Position numbers and translations under genes: made by a program. Shown piece after piece: positions 8,651-17,436 of a stretch of DNA of 64,000 nucleotides. The first letter of the stretch is position 1, and each line of letters opens with the position of its first letter. Source of the DNA: Acetobacter conturbans (lineage in GTDB: Bacteria; Pseudomonadota; Alphaproteobacteria; Acetobacterales; Acetobacteraceae); assembly GCF_011516755.1 (NCBI RefSeq), contig NZ_WOSY01000012.1:30755-94754 (forward strand). The letters are read 5' to 3'. The notes under the pieces were generated by a model that did no database searches, was not told where the DNA came from, and saw only the letters and a list, made by a program, of their open reading frames with translations.

Positions 8651-9727
8651 TCAAACAAGGGAAAGCTTTACATTAGAATTTTTGCTGGGAGGGTGATCTG
8701 AAGAAGCAGTTAGACCGAAGAGCAGATTTTCAAGCTCTCCGTGCGGTATGTTCAGCTCTTTCGCAATATCTGCACGTGTAAGCTTTTGTCCCCAAAGATC
8801 TTCAAGGACCATTTTCCAGAGCGTTGATGTCTCACGAGCCATGCTATCCGGCTCACTATTTTTGAAAGCTGATCGGAGTTGGATGTTGAACGTTCTGTAT
8901 TGCCAGTCAGTGATTAGACCGATTTTGTGAAGTCGGTAGGTGAGTGCTGCTGCGGATACGCCCCAACGTTTCTTGCCGTGAAGGATTTGCTTAAGCGAGT
9001 GCGCGCGCGGCATTTCCGAGATTACGTCGGCGAGTGGCATAAGGAACGAACTGGCGAATGCATTTGCCTCAGCTTCAGCCTGAAGTCCCTGATTTGATCC
9101 ACCATGTTTGTGCAGTACTAAGTGACCAAGCTCGTGGGCAGCATCAAAGCGACTGCGTTCCGTTGTCTTAAAGGTATTAAGGAATATAAATGGCTCGTCG
9201 TTCCTCCAGCATGAAAACGCATCAACATTTTTCGTGTTTTCTGCAAGCGAGAATACACGAATACCTTTCGATTCAAGGAGTTTGATCAGATTCGATATTG
9301 GCTTTTCACCAAGACTCCAAGTTTGACGCAAAGCGCGTGCAGCGGTTGCCGGATCACGTTCGGGACTGGCATCAACAAAATTTGCCTTGGGTAGGGTGTA
9401 CTTTGAATGCAGCCAGTCGGATACCAGATAAGCGATGCCGCCCGCAGCGATAGCCGCATTGCGTTCCCTCTGAGTGACTGACGAGAGGCTTCGGAAACTG
9501 ACCGCCTCGGCAGGAAGTGTGTCGAAGTCATTTCCGTAGAAAAATTCAGGAGGATACTCTAAAGCGTCCGCAATGCGGCGGATCGTTGTTTCCTGAGGTA
9601 ATTGCTTACCCGTTTTGATCTGTGACAGGCTGACTACCGTCACGTCTGCGAGTTCAGCGAGCGCGCGCGCAGTAAACCGCCGCCGGTCCATTGCCAGTTC
9701 CAAGCGAGCAGGATTGAATTGCATCAT
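8651..9727 (-). CDS. XRE regulator fused to ImmA/IrrE-type metallopeptidase
   Basis: A 358-residue protein. The N-terminal helix-turn-helix (ELADVTVVSLSQIKTGKQLP, about residues 23-42) is followed by a COG2856-like protease domain with the zinc motif HELGH in FDAAHELGHLVLHKHG and a downstream helix EANAFASSFLMPLADV. ImmA/IrrE proteins cut repressors after stress, releasing mobile elements or toxin genes. Its start overlaps the stop of the 216-residue gene upstream (9727-10377), so the two are co-transcribed. The target is unknown; it could control ICE excision or act with its partner as a toxin-antitoxin-like pair. Confidence 0.8.
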   Translation of the reverse strand: MMQFNPARLELAMDRRRFTARALAELADVTVVSLSQIKTGKQLPQETTIRRIADALEYPPEFFYGNDFDTLPAEAVSFRSLSSVTQRERNAAIAAGGIAYLVSDWLHSKYTLPKANFVDASPERDPATAARALRQTWSLGEKPISNLIKLLESKGIRVFSLAENTKNVDAFSCWRNDEPFIFLNTFKTTERSRFDAAHELGHLVLHKHGGSNQGLQAEAEANAFASSFLMPLADVISEMPRAHSLKQILHGKKRWGVSAAALTYRLHKIGLITDWQYRTFNIQLRSAFKNSEPDSMARETSTLWKMVLEDLWGQKLTRADIAKELNIPHGELENLLFGLTASSDHPPSKNSNVKLSLV

Positions 9728-10377
9728 TACTTTCGTGCGATCGAGAAATCGTAGACGTCTTCATCTTCGGGCAGGATAGCTCCTGGGTTACGCGTCTTCC
9801 AGTCGCCACTTTTAACGATGAAGATACGCTCAAGAAATCCTTTGAAATTTCTTTCTTCGATTGCCGCCGGAAGAGACAGTTCCGCTCGAACATCATCTTC
9901 ATCGTCATCACGGACCGATACGCAGAGGAACCACATGCTGGAATTGAGAGCGGTGATTTTTTCGGGGGCTACCTCAGGCAGATCTTCCTCCTGAAAAAGA
10001 ATGCCCTGACTTCTCTCGATTGCTGACTTGGCCGCTGGGCCTTTTCCATTAATCGCTTTAGGACCACGAATACCTACGCACGCTTGGTCGACCGTCTGGT
10101 AGACAATACGTATGCCAGATTCTGCGTGAAGCACAGATTCAACGCCGCCTTTTCTGTCAATAGTCCACCCTTTTGGCAGGAAGAGAAAGCGCAGATGGCG
10201 AACACCAGCAAGATATGCTTGGGTTCCTGCGGCTGTGCGTGCGTCAACAGAGACAACGTCGTTCCATGCGGCAACCACGGCCTCGATAACAGGAATTATC
10301 TCTTCAGCAGTGATACCGAACCTGGAAAGACGGTCAACGATCTCGTTTGGCTCACGGTAAATGCGGGTGGCATGCAT
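9727..10377 (-). CDS. Unknown protein paired with the XRE/ImmA peptidase
   Basis: A 216-residue protein that I do not recognise. It has no signal peptide or membrane helix and contains an acidic run (VRDDDEDDVRAELSLP). It begins MHATRIYREPNEIVDRLSRFG and ends in an acidic segment EDEDVYDFSIARK. Its stop overlaps the start of the XRE/ImmA gene by one base, so the two are translated together. By analogy with other ImmA operons it may be the regulated effector or the substrate. The coding call is supported by length and tight coupling. Confidence 0.7.
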   Translation of the reverse strand: MHATRIYREPNEIVDRLSRFGITAEEIIPVIEAVVAAWNDVVSVDARTAAGTQAYLAGVRHLRFLFLPKGWTIDRKGGVESVLHAESGIRIVYQTVDQACVGIRGPKAINGKGPAAKSAIERSQGILFQEEDLPEVAPEKITALNSSMWFLCVSVRDDDEDDVRAELSLPAAIEERNFKGFLERIFIVKSGDWKTRNPGAILPEDEDVYDFSIARK

Positions 10378-10853
10378 GAATGGCCTCTTTAATTTTTCTC
10401 ATCTCTTTTGTGCCCGATAAAATTAAAGTCCGCAAGAGGTGATGGTCGATGAGTTTTCTGGCTGAGTAGCAACGCATATCCCGCATAAATTATGCGGGCA
10501 GGTGGCATACGCTTGAGCTGTGAGCTGATTAGCAAGCCTATCATCGTGTTCATTTCAGATATCGGAGGTGATATTTTTTGATCTGGATGCTTCTTAGTGA
10601 CCCCTTTTTAAACCCAGGAGAACCGGGAGCACAGTGGAGCACCGTAGCACAGGAACACATGAGCACGCGCGACCCATGATAGTACGTTGCTTTTGAAAGG
10701 TATTTACTAATTTTATGCGTGATATAACGCATTTCATCGAATTGAAATTCGATATTTAACTCATTTAACGTAACTGTATGCGGCATTCATCTGCTTCAGT
10801 AATGCCATCTAGCGAGCTCAATCTATCATTGTGGCGACCCAATTTATGGAGGA
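10378..10853 (+). other. Intergenic stretch, no convincing gene
   Basis: About 475 AT-richer bases between divergently oriented genes. It should hold promoters for the minus-strand ImmA operon and the plus-strand gene at 10890. A minus-strand open frame at 10550-10786 has no recognisable features and no ribosome site, and I do not call it. Confidence 0.5.
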
Positions 10854-10889
10854 ATGTTCGCTCAACGCAAAGGCTGGACGGAACTGACG

Positions 10890-11489
10890 ATGGCAAATGG
10901 TAGGCAAGCAACGGCGAAGCGAATGAAGATGGCCGAACGGGCGCGGCAGCAGATGGCGTTGCATTTCCCTGGGGTGCCGGACGTATTCCTGTGGCATCGG
11001 AAAACGAATGATGGTTTTACCACCGTTCCTCGGACTTTACCGATTGTCATGCAGGCGATCGACGTCCAGTCCAAAGGAAGTCCTGCCGGGCACACGTTGT
11101 TCTGTCTTTGGGCTAGGTCTCCTGATACTCCCTTTGTAACTGTTGAGAATCCTGCGACGTTCGCGGCGGAGGCTGGTTTCCAAGGAGAACGAGCGGTTGA
11201 TACGTGGCGTAGACGCATGAAGCGATTGCGGGAATTATGGATGATACAATCCAAGCCTGGGCCATCAGGTGAATTCCACTATGTGCTGTTGCCTAACCCT
11301 AATACATCTGTTGAGTGGATGCGTAATCAGGGGTTGGTACAAGACGGCCTTTACGCGCGATTTATCGATCGCCTGATGGAAGTGGGAGGATTTGGTGAAA
11401 TCGAAGCGTGTCGGGATTATTGGGCTGCAGAGTTGGCGGCCCAGGCGATCGAAACGCCGCCAGCCTCGACGGTGAGTGATGCTGCGTGA
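10890..11489 (+). CDS. Unknown protein, possibly winged-helix DNA-binding
   Basis: A protein of about 199 residues that I do not recognise. It is rich in basic residues at the start (MANGRQATAKRMKMAERARQQ) and has a helical segment VDTWRRRMKRLRELWMI followed by a strand-turn-strand, compatible with a winged helix. An in-frame ATG lies 12 codons upstream at 10854, but its GGAGG touches the ATG, so 10890 (GGACGG upstream) is preferred. A hairpin terminator follows directly. It may be a plasmid or ICE maintenance protein; this is a guess. Confidence 0.55.
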   Translation: MANGRQATAKRMKMAERARQQMALHFPGVPDVFLWHRKTNDGFTTVPRTLPIVMQAIDVQSKGSPAGHTLFCLWARSPDTPFVTVENPATFAAEAGFQGERAVDTWRRRMKRLRELWMIQSKPGPSGEFHYVLLPNPNTSVEWMRNQGLVQDGLYARFIDRLMEVGGFGEIEACRDYWAAELAAQAIETPPASTVSDAA

Positions 11490-11497
11490 TAAAACGA

Positions 11498-11524
11498 GAA
11501 AAGCCCGCCAGAAGCGAGCTTTTC
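11498..11524 (+). terminator. Hairpin terminator after the 10890 gene
   Basis: The arms GAAAAGC and GCTTTTC (11498-11504 and 11518-11524) extend to an 11-bp stem with one mismatch. It lies 8 bases after the stop of the upstream gene. The run of T in the second arm fits a rho-independent terminator. Confidence 0.65.
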
Positions 11525-11539
11525 CCTTGATATCGTACG

Positions 11540-11600
11540 ACGATGAGGGTGGTGTTACCCCGCGACCTCACGCGCCTTTGGGCTCTAAGTACGCCCATTC
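11540..11600 (+). ncRNA. Candidate structured RNA upstream of the Abi gene
   Basis: Three small hairpins lie back to back: GGGT/ACCC (11547-11550 with 11557-11560), CGCG/CGCG (11561-11564 with 11571-11574) and GGGC/GCCC (11580-11583 with 11593-11596). They fall inside what would otherwise be an unusual N-terminal extension of the Abi protein. AbiF-type HEPN toxins have been reported to be controlled by an adjacent non-coding RNA antitoxin, so this leader is a candidate. The structure is read by eye only. Confidence 0.3.
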
Positions 11601-12307
11601 CAACGCGCAAGTCAACGACAAAAGCAGGCCTGCATCGGGCGAGGACGACTGAATTGCCATTCACACATGCTCAGATTCATAGCCTCCCCAGGGTTTTGTC
11701 GGCTCCTCGATTTGCGACCTACCTGGCGGAGAAAGACGGTGACAAGGAGGCTGCGCTGGAATTGTACCTCTGGAATTTGAAGCTTTCTGCCGCCTTCTTT
11801 GTCCCGCTTCAAATATGTGAAGTGAGCATTCGCAATTCAGTCGTTTCAGCCATTGAATTGACCTATGGGGCTAACTGGCCGTGGGAAAAAGGTTTCGAAA
11901 TCAGTCTGCGCAACCCTCCTCACGGATATAGTCCGAGACGAAATCTTATAGAGCTTCGTAAGCTGCCAACTTCGGGAAAGATTGTCGCGGAATTGAAGTT
12001 TGTGTTTTGGGAGAAGGTAATGACTCGCGGTCATGACGGCGCCATATGGAACGCTCACTTCCGATCCGCTTTCCCGCACGCTGATCCCCGGAAGACCATT
12101 CAGGAACTCCGGGCGGAGTGCCATGATAGTCTTTTTAAAATCCGTGATCTTCGCAATCGTATTGCGCATCATGAGCCAATTTTCAGGCGATCTATTCAAC
12201 AGGAATATGACCGCATCCATAAACTTGTCGCATGGGTGGACGTCACGGCGGCTACATGGCTCGACACAGTGCAGAGCGTACTATCCTTGAATGCGCAACG
12301 ACCATAA
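11543..12307 (+). CDS. Abi-family (AbiD/F-like) HEPN protein
   Basis: Up to 254 residues; the conserved part begins near LPFTHAQIHSL. The signature includes the early helix APRFATYLA, then ELYLWNLKLSAAFFVPLQICEVSIRN, and the HEPN R-x4-H motif in RDLRNRIAHHEPIF. Abi-family proteins are abortive-infection ribonucleases. The first ATG is at 11543, but a TTG at 11654 at the start of conserved similarity fits the family better and would leave 11525-11653 as a leader. The gene sits between the trb operon and the integrase, typical cargo for an ICE. Confidence 0.75.
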   Translation: MRVVLPRDLTRLWALSTPIPTRKSTTKAGLHRARTTELPFTHAQIHSLPRVLSAPRFATYLAEKDGDKEAALELYLWNLKLSAAFFVPLQICEVSIRNSVVSAIELTYGANWPWEKGFEISLRNPPHGYSPRRNLIELRKLPTSGKIVAELKFVFWEKVMTRGHDGAIWNAHFRSAFPHADPRKTIQELRAECHDSLFKIRDLRNRIAHHEPIFRRSIQQEYDRIHKLVAWVDVTAATWLDTVQSVLSLNAQRP

Positions 12308-12342
12308 AACTTGAATATGGAATGTTGCAGAACATAAAAAAA

Positions 12343-12372
12343 GAAAACTATTTAAAGGTGCATGTAGTTTTC
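12343..12372. terminator. Inverted repeat between convergent abi and int genes
   Basis: Perfect 8-bp arms GAAAACTA (12343-12350) and TAGTTTTC (12365-12372) with a 14-base loop lie in the AT-rich gap between the convergent Abi and integrase genes. The sequence is A-rich before and T-rich after the stem. It may serve as a bidirectional terminator. Confidence 0.4.
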
Positions 12373-12439
12373 CTGTCTTGTGAATTGTCATGATTTAACG
12401 GCGCGCATGAAGTCATCGAGGTATGGGGTTCTGGGAAGT

Positions 12440-13600
12440 TTATGCCTTGGCCTGTGCAAGAAGCGCGGACGATATCCTCTCCGATACCTTATCTGTCGAA
12501 AGTTTGACGTTTTCTCGTTTCAAATGTGCGTAGCGGGCTGTTGTCTTGATGTCGCTATGCCCGAGCATGCGACCGATCATCGTGAGATCCGCGCCCATCT
12601 CCAATGCGTCTGAAGCGAACGAGTGGCGTAGATCGTGGATGCGAACGCTACCCAGTCCGGCGGTCTTGCGAATACGTCGCCACGGCCTCTGCAAATCGGT
12701 CAGATAGCTGCCTTGCTTGTACCCTGTAATGACATATGGGTTGTCGTCGAGGCGAGGTATCGATTTCAGAATTTCTACGGCCGCATGACCTATCTGGACG
12801 ATTTTGGCGCCCGTCTTGCTGTCCGGGAGACGTAGCTCGGCCTGGTCGAGAAAAACATGCGCCCACTGCAATGTCTGGATTTCACGCAGGCGGCAGCCGG
12901 TCAGAGTGAGAAGCCGGATGGCAAAGGCCGCTTCGGGCATATCCGTTGCGTTATCGAGGCTGTTCCCGAGACGGGCATATTCCTCTCCGGTCAGAAATCT
13001 TTCACGTTTTTCCTCCTTATAGCGCCGCACGCCACGGCATGGATTGATGCCGTCCTGGCGGATGCCCCATAGGTCGGCGAGACTAAACATTTTTGACAGG
13101 ACGCCGAGGGTACGATTGGCCTGATAAGGTATATTGCGGAAGTCTCCGTGGAATTCCGCAATATCGGCGCGCGAGATGTCTGCCATACGCCAGGCCCCGA
13201 ATTTGGGGACGATGAACAGTTCCACTGATCGCCTGTATTCAGCCTGTGTCGTGGGTTTCAGGTGGACACAGACATATTCGTCCAGAAAGCGCATGGCGAA
13301 GTCTTTGGCGGTTATCGCCTTGCGTTCGTCTGCGCGTTTATCGGCGGGATTTTCTCCGCTATGGACCCGTGCGAGAACCTTGATCGCTTCTTCGCGGGCG
13401 AGATCGGCTGTCCAGGGACTCCCATGCTGGCCGATCGTGTATCGTCGCATCCGACCGCCGGAACGGTAGTGGATGACGTAGACCTTGCGTCCCGAGGGCC
13501 AGACACGAACGGCAAACGCCGGGATGTTGTCGTCCCACAGGAAATAGTCTTTCGCCGCAGGCGCTGCGGCAGACACGGTTTTCTTGCCGATTTTGGCCAT
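12440..13600 (-). CDS. int: Tyrosine-type site-specific integrase
   Basis: A 386-residue phage/ICE integrase. The N-terminal arm-binding (DUF4102-like) region has YVIHYRSGGRMRRYTIGQHG, followed by a core-binding domain and a catalytic domain with Arg in GCRLREIQ, HDLRHSFAS, and LGHSDIKTTARYAH carrying the nucleophile Tyr. The start at 13600 follows GGAGGCAAGA; the frame is open further upstream without a ribosome site. The 5' end lies 175 bases from a tRNA-fMet 3' half, so this enzyme probably recombines the element at the initiator tRNA gene. All catalytic motifs are present. Confidence 0.93.
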   Translation of the reverse strand: MAKIGKKTVSAAAPAAKDYFLWDDNIPAFAVRVWPSGRKVYVIHYRSGGRMRRYTIGQHGSPWTADLAREEAIKVLARVHSGENPADKRADERKAITAKDFAMRFLDEYVCVHLKPTTQAEYRRSVELFIVPKFGAWRMADISRADIAEFHGDFRNIPYQANRTLGVLSKMFSLADLWGIRQDGINPCRGVRRYKEEKRERFLTGEEYARLGNSLDNATDMPEAAFAIRLLTLTGCRLREIQTLQWAHVFLDQAELRLPDSKTGAKIVQIGHAAVEILKSIPRLDDNPYVITGYKQGSYLTDLQRPWRRIRKTAGLGSVRIHDLRHSFASDALEMGADLTMIGRMLGHSDIKTTARYAHLKRENVKLSTDKVSERISSALLAQAKA

Positions 13601-13775
13601 TCTTGCCTCCGCTGCAGGAAACACATAGGAAACAGATGAGTGGGTATCCGGGCGTAACCGGGACAAGAACTGCGTAGCGTGTAGAGAAAATTCCTCAAGT
13701 AAAATCAGTGGGTTTGCGTGGTCAGGCGTCGTTTTGTCGGCCGGGGCGTGGTGGTGCGTAGGCTAATAAATCTTT

Positions 13776-13820
13776 CTCATAACCTGAAGGTCATAGGTTC
13801 AAATCCTATCCCCGCAACCA
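13776..13820 (+). repeat. 3' half of initiator tRNA-fMet gene, putative att site
   Basis: The sequence runs from the CTCATAA anticodon loop through a perfect T-arm (ATAGG TTCAAAT CCTAT) to CCCCGCA and CCA, which is the 3' half of a bacterial initiator tRNA. Upstream bases do not pair as an anticodon stem, D-arm or acceptor 5' strand, so the gene is incomplete. Such halves are left at the distal end of elements that integrate into a tRNA 3' end, or form attP in the circle. It is adjacent to the integrase. Confidence 0.75.
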
Positions 13821-13831
13821 GAAACACATCT

Positions 13832-13869
13832 AAAACCCCGCTAAGTCACTGACTTGGCGGGTTTTTTTT
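13832..13869 (+). terminator. Strong rho-independent terminator
   Basis: A stem of about 14 bp (AAACCCCGCTAAGTC pairing with GACTTGGCGGGTTT, one bulge) with a 3-base loop ends in a run of eight T. It follows the tRNA 3' half by 11 bases and is probably the terminator of the original tRNA gene carried into the att site. Confidence 0.85.
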
Positions 13870-14032
13870 GCAGCCCACACCACACGCCTATCAAATTCCC
13901 CATCATTTCAAGCGTTTAACGTCGGTAGGTTCAAATCGGGGTCCATGACACCCGCAGCCAACTGCTTCGTACGCAGGCGTAAATGGGCGAGTTCCGGCGT
14001 ACCGGGGCGGAGGAGAAAAGGGTAGGGGCGCA

Positions 14033-14125
14033 GGCTGAGGGCACCGGGATATGCGGCTCGCTACCGCGTTCGTCGACCAACCACGCCAGCTTCGGCGCAT
14101 CGCCGTAGGCGGTGTCGGCGGCCAG
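14033..14125 (-). pseudogene. Remnant of a DDE transposase (IS1182/IS5-like)
   Basis: On the minus strand one frame reads LAADTAYGDAPKLAWLVDER then GSEPHIPV, which resembles the catalytic core of IS1182/DUF4096-type transposases (ADTAYG...LVEERGIEPHIPV). It is not flanked by a start, and the frame is lost downstream, so only a fragment remains. It lies in the 530-base gap between the att site and hamA, marking an insertion and deletion scar. Nothing else was recognised in 13870-14398. Confidence 0.5.
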
Positions 14126-14398
14126 ATTTTAAGCGGGGCCTCACCAACGTCGGTAGTCTTGACCTATGCCGTGTTCCGTTTTTGTTCTTTTTTGACGCAT
14201 ACCCTCGACCACTCGGGCGACATTCGTGACAAGAACTATCCTGATCGCTGTACCCAGCAAGCTTGACACTCGGTTCTTTTCTTGGGAATCCAAAAGAGGG
14301 CAGTGGGAAGAAGGCATTTTTTTCATGCAGAGAGCGGGCGAGTTTTTGGGATTACGATCCATAGCCTGCTTTCAGTCTTGGCAAAGGCGGCATGCCGC

Positions 14399-15328
14399 AT
14401 GATCAATATTGCCTTCGAGACGCTTATCGATGAGTCACTATCGAAGATCACGAATGTCACCCAGTTGAAGATTCTGCTAAACAAGCGCGTCCTGAGCTTG
14501 GTGAACGACTTCGAGGATGGAAAATGGCTCAGCAGCCGATTTCAAAGTTATCTTTGGGACAACATCGCTCAAACTGCTCTCTCTGAGAGGGAGCGATTGG
14601 CACTGGCTGATCAGAGCCATTCGGGCTTGGTGGCAGCAGCCCGAAATCTTAGGCTTACTGACAAGGATGGGGTCGGCCAGGGGAGTGAAATCGCTGAGGT
14701 TTTTCTCTATGGAATCATGAAAAATCATTACAAAGCGCTGCCGGTCGTACCCAAGATATTCTACAAACAGAATGTACAGGACAATGCCAAGGGTGCCGAT
14801 AGCGTCCATATCGTGGTCAGCGAAGATGGCCAGGACTTCACTCTGTGGTTCGGCGAAGCGAAATTTTATAATTCCATTGCTGATGCACGCTTGGACGCGG
14901 TGGTAAATTCAGTTTACGCAAGCCTAAACACAGGCAAGTTAAAAAAAGAAAACGCCATCATCACCAATGTGTCCGATCTTGACCAACTGATTTTGGCTGA
15001 GGCGCTGCGGACAAAAATCAAGGCGGCACTAAGCAGCCAGGTGTCGATCGATCATCTAAAACCGAAGATCCACGTTCCGATCCTCATTATTCATCAATGT
15101 GCCGAGACGGCGAAATGTGGTGAACTTTCCGAGGCGTATCGGAAGGCGATCTGCGCTTATCACAAAGAGAGAGCTGAGGCCTACTTCTCGAAGCAGATAT
15201 CCGAGTCTTCCAAGGTCCATAAATATGGCGACATTCAATTCCATCTGATTCTTTTCCCGGTTCCAGATAAGAAGGCAATTGTCGACACCTTCTTGGGAGC
15301 AGTCTCTTTCTACAAGGGGGCGGCGTGA
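14399..15328 (+). CDS. hamA: HamA, Hachiman defence nuclease (DUF1837)
   Basis: A 309-residue DUF1837 protein. A PD-(D/E)xK-like active site is visible: Asp134 in KGADSVHIVV, then Glu153 and Lys155 in FGEAKFYN. In Hachiman, HamA is the effector nuclease, held inactive by the HamB helicase until damaged or phage DNA is sensed. The ATG at 14399 follows AAAGGCGG with 8-base spacing; the frame is open 39 codons further up without support. It overlaps hamB by four bases. Its base composition is lower in GC than the trb genes, which fits horizontal transfer. Confidence 0.88.
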   Translation: MINIAFETLIDESLSKITNVTQLKILLNKRVLSLVNDFEDGKWLSSRFQSYLWDNIAQTALSERERLALADQSHSGLVAAARNLRLTDKDGVGQGSEIAEVFLYGIMKNHYKALPVVPKIFYKQNVQDNAKGADSVHIVVSEDGQDFTLWFGEAKFYNSIADARLDAVVNSVYASLNTGKLKKENAIITNVSDLDQLILAEALRTKIKAALSSQVSIDHLKPKIHVPILIIHQCAETAKCGELSEAYRKAICAYHKERAEAYFSKQISESSKVHKYGDIQFHLILFPVPDKKAIVDTFLGAVSFYKGAA

Positions 15329-17436
15329 TGGAGCTGTTTGCGGCATGCTCCCAGGTCAATGACCTCATCGAAGGCGGTAATGACCTAGCCGCGCGCAATA
15401 TGCTGATAAAGCTGTTAGGCGATCTAGATCGTAGCAAAACGCCATATCCTCAGGTCTTGAATCAACTGGTTCGATCTGCGGGGCTCTTCCCGTATCTGCA
15501 GCTTGAGAATGCGTCATGGGATCAGAAATTCGTACATGAGGCGTTCGCTGTGGATGTCGGCAACCGAACCGCGACATTGCATCGTGAGCAGTCCACGGTT
15601 TTGTCGAAGCTTCTCGGCGGCAAAAGTGTTGCTGTGAGTGCACCAACGAGTTTCGGAAAGAGCTTCATAATAGACGCATTTATCGCGGCCAAGCGACCAG
15701 ACACGGTAGTGATCATTGTCCCCACGATTGCGTTGATGGATGAAACTCGCCGTCGCGTGTACAAAAAATTCTCGCGCGATTATGGCATTATCACTGCCCC
15801 TGACGTTCCTCTCGAAGCACGGAATATTCTGATCTTCCCGCAGGAGCGAGCATTCGGCTACATCAATAAACTCAAAAAAATCGATCTTTTGGTCATTGAT
15901 GAGTTCTACAAGGCAAGTATCGTCCACGACAAGGAGCGGGCTCCGTCACTCATCAAGGCTATTGTCCAGTTATCTCGCCGGGCTGAACAGCGCTATTATC
16001 TGGCCCCGAACATCAAAAAGCTGGCAGATAACGTCTTCACACGCGACATGGAGTTTCTGGAACTTCTCGATTTTAACACCGTATTCCTTGAGAAACATGA
16101 GGTTTACAAAGAAATCGGGGCCGATGCGCAAAAGAAATCCGAGGCACTTCTGTCAATTATATCGCCGCGAAATGAGAAGTCTCTCGTCTATGCCGGAACA
16201 TACGCAGAGATCAAGAGGATTGCCGATCTCGTTGTGGACCGAATGAGCAAAGTCGACCGAGTTCATACGAACCATTTTGCTCGGTGGCTTCGTGAGAATT
16301 ATCAAGAGAGCTGGGTATTGGCCGACCTCGTGGAGCGCGGCGTCGGCATGCACAATGGACGGATGCATAGGTGTCTCAGCCAGCTTCAAGTCGTGCTTTT
16401 CGAGCATGAGAAAGGCTTCGACAGCATCGTTTCAACATCTTCGATCATTGAGGGCGTGAACACATCTGCGCAAAACGTCGTAATATGGAAGAGTAAACTC
16501 GGGCGGAATAACCTGACAGATTTCACATACAAGAACATAATTGGCCGAGGTGGCCGCATGTTCAAGCATTTTGTAGGCCATATCTACCTTTTGGACTCAC
16601 CACCAAAGGATGAAGATACGCAGCTTAAGATCGAGTTTCCTGACACGGTCCTCGGTGGTCTAGACGAAACCCAAGACCGCGAAAGTTTGAATGAGCGCCA
16701 GATCGAAAAGATTATCGAGTATAAGCTTCAGATGTCCGATATTGTTGGAGTTGAAAACTTCGCGCGGATCAAGAGAGATAACCTACTGCAAGATAGCGAC
16801 GCAGATTTCTTGCTGCAGATCGCCGGCGATATGAAAAATAATCCCGAAGATTGGAAGGGGTTCGGCTATCTAAACTCGAGCAATCCTTCTGACTGGGATC
16901 GGATGCTCTACAAAGTAATTGCTCTTAAGCCTTCTGGATGGGATGCCCCTTTCAAGCGGGTGGTAGCGGTGGTTAAGGCCCTAGCGTCGAACTGGACAAC
17001 CGATATACCGACGATGTTACGGCAACTCTCTGGCTCTGGAATTGATATCGAAGGCTTTTTCCAGTTGGAGAGGACGATCACGTTCAAGCTCTCGGCTCTT
17101 CTGAGCGACATCAATGAGCTTCATAAAATGATCGTCAACTCATCTGTCGATATCGGCGGCTTCATTGGCAAGGTTAGTCACGCATTTTTGCCACCAGCAG
17201 TACACAATCTGGAAGAATATGGCCTTCCGCGGATGATCTCACGTAAGCTGCACATGGCACATTTTATAGACTTTTCACATGCGGATCTCGACCTCAAGAG
17301 CGCGTTGAACCTTTTTCGCCGCAACGGGCTCGAAGTAGCTCTCAGGGTCGAAACTTTGACGGCGTTTGACCGCTACATCCTTCGGTTTTTCTTCAACGGT
17401 ATCACACCGGACGATGTCGCTTCGATATCGGAATGA
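15325..17436 (+). CDS. hamB: HamB, Hachiman superfamily 2 helicase
   Basis: A 703-residue SF2 helicase. Motif I SAPTSFGKS starts at residue 105, motif II is DEFY (residues 192-195), motif III-like YYLAPN, and motif VI region IIGRGGRMFKHFVG are in order. The C-terminal ~200 residues are a specific accessory region. HamB senses DNA integrity and restrains HamA in the Hachiman defence complex. The start overlaps the hamA stop (ATGA). The length is within the family range and the gene looks intact. Confidence 0.9.
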   Translation: MMELFAACSQVNDLIEGGNDLAARNMLIKLLGDLDRSKTPYPQVLNQLVRSAGLFPYLQLENASWDQKFVHEAFAVDVGNRTATLHREQSTVLSKLLGGKSVAVSAPTSFGKSFIIDAFIAAKRPDTVVIIVPTIALMDETRRRVYKKFSRDYGIITAPDVPLEARNILIFPQERAFGYINKLKKIDLLVIDEFYKASIVHDKERAPSLIKAIVQLSRRAEQRYYLAPNIKKLADNVFTRDMEFLELLDFNTVFLEKHEVYKEIGADAQKKSEALLSIISPRNEKSLVYAGTYAEIKRIADLVVDRMSKVDRVHTNHFARWLRENYQESWVLADLVERGVGMHNGRMHRCLSQLQVVLFEHEKGFDSIVSTSSIIEGVNTSAQNVVIWKSKLGRNNLTDFTYKNIIGRGGRMFKHFVGHIYLLDSPPKDEDTQLKIEFPDTVLGGLDETQDRESLNERQIEKIIEYKLQMSDIVGVENFARIKRDNLLQDSDADFLLQIAGDMKNNPEDWKGFGYLNSSNPSDWDRMLYKVIALKPSGWDAPFKRVVAVVKALASNWTTDIPTMLRQLSGSGIDIEGFFQLERTITFKLSALLSDINELHKMIVNSSVDIGGFIGKVSHAFLPPAVHNLEEYGLPRMISRKLHMAHFIDFSHADLDLKSALNLFRRNGLEVALRVETLTAFDRYILRFFFNGITPDDVASISE

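Noticed and set aside
10550..10786. 78-codon minus-strand frame in the ImmA promoter region
   Set aside because: Lies between divergent promoters, no ribosome site, no known motif.
13741..13820. Complete tRNA-Met gene
   Set aside because: Only the part from the anticodon loop to CCA fits; the 5' half does not form the acceptor stem, D-arm or anticodon stem.
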